The translations under genes were made by a program, and so were the position numbers. The notes under the pieces were generated by a model. That model was given only the letters and a program-made list of their open reading frames with translations. It was not told where the DNA came from and ran no database searches. This document shows, in pieces, positions 22,753-24,343 of a DNA stretch of 24,343 nucleotides; positions within the stretch are counted from its first letter, which is position 1; the number at the start of each line of letters is the position of its first letter. This stretch comes from an uncultured Oscillospiraceae bacterium (GTDB taxonomy: Bacteria; Bacillota; Clostridia; Oscillospirales; Oscillospiraceae), in assembly GCA_958436045.1 (NCBI GenBank), contig CAUBIP010000017.1, positions 1 to 24,343 on the forward strand, in the 5' to 3' direction.

Positions 22753-23764
22753 CGCCGTCGGGCATGTGCTCTGTCATGATATGACGCAGATCATCCCCGG
22801 CGAATATAAGGACGCCCGCTTCCGCAAGGGCCACGTCGTCACACCGGAGGATATCCCGGTACTGCTCTCCATGGGCAAGGAGAACCTCTATGTCTGGGAG
22901 TGCAGGCCGGGCATGCTGCATGAAAACGACGCCGCCGCGCGGCTGTGCCGCCTGTGCGAAAACGACGGCATGACCCGCTCTGCCGTCAAAGAAGGCAAAA
23001 TTGAGCTGACCGCCGCCCGCAACGGGCTGTTTCGCGTCAACCGCACCGCTCTGCTGGCCATTAACAGCATCGATGAGATCATGATTGCCACCCGCCACGG
23101 CGACACGGCCGTGCGCACCGGCGATAAGCTCTGCGGGACCCGGGTCATCCCCCTGGTCATTGACGAAAAGAAGCTGGAGGCAGCGGAAGCAGCTGCCGGG
23201 GGTCGCCCCATTCTGGAGCTGCTGCCCTACCGGCTGAAAAAAGCCGCGGTCATCACCACCGGCAGTGAGGTTTTTCACGGCCGCATCCAGGATCGATTCA
23301 CCCCCGTCGTCGCGCAAAAGCTGGCAGCCTTTGGCATCACGATGACGGAGCATGTCACCGTCGACGACGGAATGGCACACCTGCTGGATGCGCTGACCGC
23401 CATGCGGCAGACGGATGTCGATCTGATCCTCTGCACCGGCGGCATGAGCGTCGACCCGGACGACAACACCCCCGGTGCGATTCGGGCCAGCGGCGCGCAG
23501 ATCGTCACCTATGGCGCGCCGGTCCTGCCGGGCGCCATGTTCCTGCTGGGTTATTACCCCGGCGGGATGCCCGTGATCGGCCTGCCCGGCTGCGTGATGT
23601 ACGCCGCGGCAACGATCTTCGACCTGGTCTTGCCCCGCATCGCCGCCGGGGTCCGGCTGGAAAAGCAGGATTTCACGGTGCTCGGTGAGGGCGGCCTGTG
23701 CCTGGGCTGCAAGCCCTGCCATTACCCAGCCTGCCCCTTTGGAAAGGCAGGTGGCCGCGTATGA
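22730..23764 (+). CDS. MoeA-like molybdopterin-binding protein with C-terminal Cys cluster
   Basis: A 344-residue protein with a C-terminal MoCF/MoeA-MogA-type molybdopterin-binding domain: VITTGSEVFHGRIQD and ILCTGGMSVDPDDNTP, then IGLPGCVMYAAATIFDLVLPRI. The N-terminal half (1-170) differs from full MoeA, which is about 400 residues and four-domain, so this is the shorter clostridial MoeA-like type. The last 25 residues hold four cysteines, C324-x2-C327-x2-C330-x4-C335 (CLGCKPCHYPAC), which could bind zinc or an Fe-S cluster; this role is inferred. AAAGGAG in the end of moaC supports the start. It overlaps moaC by 23 nt and mogA by 4 nt. Whether it inserts molybdenum like MoeA or has an auxiliary role is not decidable here. 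Confidence 0.88.
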   Translation: MKLMKTVDAVGHVLCHDMTQIIPGEYKDARFRKGHVVTPEDIPVLLSMGKENLYVWECRPGMLHENDAAARLCRLCENDGMTRSAVKEGKIELTAARNGLFRVNRTALLAINSIDEIMIATRHGDTAVRTGDKLCGTRVIPLVIDEKKLEAAEAAAGGRPILELLPYRLKKAAVITTGSEVFHGRIQDRFTPVVAQKLAAFGITMTEHVTVDDGMAHLLDALTAMRQTDVDLILCTGGMSVDPDDNTPGAIRASGAQIVTYGAPVLPGAMFLLGYYPGGMPVIGLPGCVMYAAATIFDLVLPRIAAGVRLEKQDFTVLGEGGLCLGCKPCHYPACPFGKAGGRV

Positions 23765-24255
23765 GCTTCACCGCCATGGTCATCACCATCAGCGACCGCT
23801 GCGCCCAGGGCCAGCGGGAGGACGCCAGCGGCCCTCTGCTCGTGCAGCTGCTGCAGCGCGCCGGGTATACTGTCACCGGTACTGCGATCGTCCCGGATGA
23901 ATATGACGTTATCTGCCACGCCCTGCGCCAGGCCGCGCTGGCGAACACGGCGCTGATCCTCACCACCGGCGGCACCGGCTTTTCCCCCCGGGATATCACG
24001 CCAGAGGCCACGGCGGCGGTGTGCCAACGGATGGCCCCTGGCATCGGCGAGGCAATGCGGGCCGCCTCTCTGCGCATCACACCCCGGGGGATGCTCTCCC
24101 GGGCCACTGCTGGGCTTCTGGACCGCAGCCTGATCGTCAACCTGCCGGGCAGCCCCAAGGCCGCCCAGGAAAACCTGGAGGCAGTCTTGCCCAGTCTGGC
24201 CCACGGCTTAGAAATGCTCCGGGGCGGCCAGGCCGACTGCGCAACGCTGAACTGA
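23761..24255 (+). CDS. mogA: Molybdopterin adenylyltransferase MogA/MoaB
   Basis: A 164-residue cytosolic enzyme that adenylylates molybdopterin before metal insertion. The fold and active-site loops are visible: VITISDRCAQGQREDASG at the start, TTGGTGFSPRDITPEAT (68-84) with the catalytic-type Asp D78, and NLPGSPKAAQENLE near the end. Length is typical of MogA/MoaB. Its ATG overlaps the preceding stop as ATGA. The frame is open to 23698, but that would lengthen the protein beyond the family. It is the last operon gene in the window. No clear terminator follows in the 88 nt left. Confidence 0.95.
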   Translation: MSFTAMVITISDRCAQGQREDASGPLLVQLLQRAGYTVTGTAIVPDEYDVICHALRQAALANTALILTTGGTGFSPRDITPEATAAVCQRMAPGIGEAMRAASLRITPRGMLSRATAGLLDRSLIVNLPGSPKAAQENLEAVLPSLAHGLEMLRGGQADCATLN

Positions 24256-24309
24256 GCCTTCACAGCAAAAATGTACCCGGCGCTTTTTTGATATGCTCCC
24301 TTTATGAGA

Positions 24310-24333
24310 GACAGTGAAACAAAAAACACTGTC
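24310..24333. repeat. Inverted repeat at the window end
   Basis: Perfect 7-bp arms GACAGTG (24310-24316) and CACTGTC (24327-24333) surround an A-rich 10-nt centre. It could be an operator or hairpin before the next gene, whose start is beyond or at the window edge; nothing more can be said. Confidence 0.35.
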
Positions 24334-24343
24334 AAACATGAAG

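Noticed and set aside
22652..23722. 356-codon minus-strand frame opposite the MoeA-like gene
   Set aside because: Composition-driven shadow; the plus-strand gene has TTGSE and GLPG motifs and a ribosome site.
24256..24309. Terminator after mogA at the TTTTTT run (about 24284)
   Set aside because: No stable GC-rich stem immediately precedes the T-run.
24310..24343. Minus-strand promoter starting from TTGACA (24331-24336)
   Set aside because: No acceptable -10 hexamer at 16-18 bp, and it would read antisense into mogA.

Overview
The window is a gene-dense piece of a GC-rich bacterial chromosome. Gene content and order point to an anaerobic Firmicute of class Clostridia, probably in or near the Oscillospiraceae/Ruminococcaceae. 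The signs are split FeoA/FeoB with a tiny Cys-rich partner, the neighbourhood recJ-rel-dtd-MBL hydrolase-hemZ, the block YabM-like flippase-mazG-HU-rqcP, strong AGGAGG-type ribosome sites, ATGA stop/start overlaps and 17-bp-spaced sigmaA-type promoters. The family assignment is inference; the genus cannot be read from the sequence alone. No rRNA, tRNA, CRISPR array, insertion sequence or phage gene was seen.

Layout. (1) 28-2429, minus strand: ferrous iron uptake operon feoA-feoB plus a 44-residue FeoB-associated Cys-rich membrane peptide, with a promoter at 2497-2525. (2) 2643-3959, plus: mtaB, a tRNA methylthiotransferase, whose promoter carries a perfect 10-bp-arm palindrome, ending at a terminator near 4000. 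(3) 4190-6325, plus: a visibly more AT-rich two-gene unit, made of a secreted three-SLH-domain protein with an internal duplication and a polytopic membrane protein of unknown function. (4) 6489-6860, minus: a small membrane protein with a zinc ribbon, convergent with unit 3 and divergent from recJ. (5) 7175-13975, plus: recJ, bifunctional rel, dtd, a metallo-beta-lactamase-fold hydrolase and hemZ, tightly packed or overlapping. (6) 14017-18351, plus: an amidohydrolase-like protein missing expected catalytic residues, a SpoVB/YabM-type flippase, mazG, HU and rqcP. (7) 18555-24255, plus: molybdate uptake and molybdenum cofactor synthesis, modA-modB-modC-moaA-moaC-(MoeA-like)-mogA, behind its own promoter.

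How the genes work together. Unit 1 imports Fe(II). Units 5 and 6 combine DNA repair (RecJ), the stringent response (Rel), quality control of tRNA and of stalled ribosomes (Dtd, RqcP), nucleotide housecleaning (MazG), nucleoid structure (HU), haem-type radical-SAM chemistry (HemZ) and envelope lipid-linked transport (flippase). Unit 7 takes molybdate in (ModABC), makes cyclic pyranopterin (MoaA, MoaC) and handles molybdopterin (MoeA-like, MogA); moaD, moaE and a full-length moeA are not in the window.

The points most worth a second look are the amidohydrolase with a lost catalytic Glu/His set, the degenerate second MazG domain, the AT-rich SLH/membrane-protein pair with its duplicated module, and three unassigned candidate operators (feoA leader, mtaB promoter, modA start site). 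I did not find a clear novel defence or mobile system.
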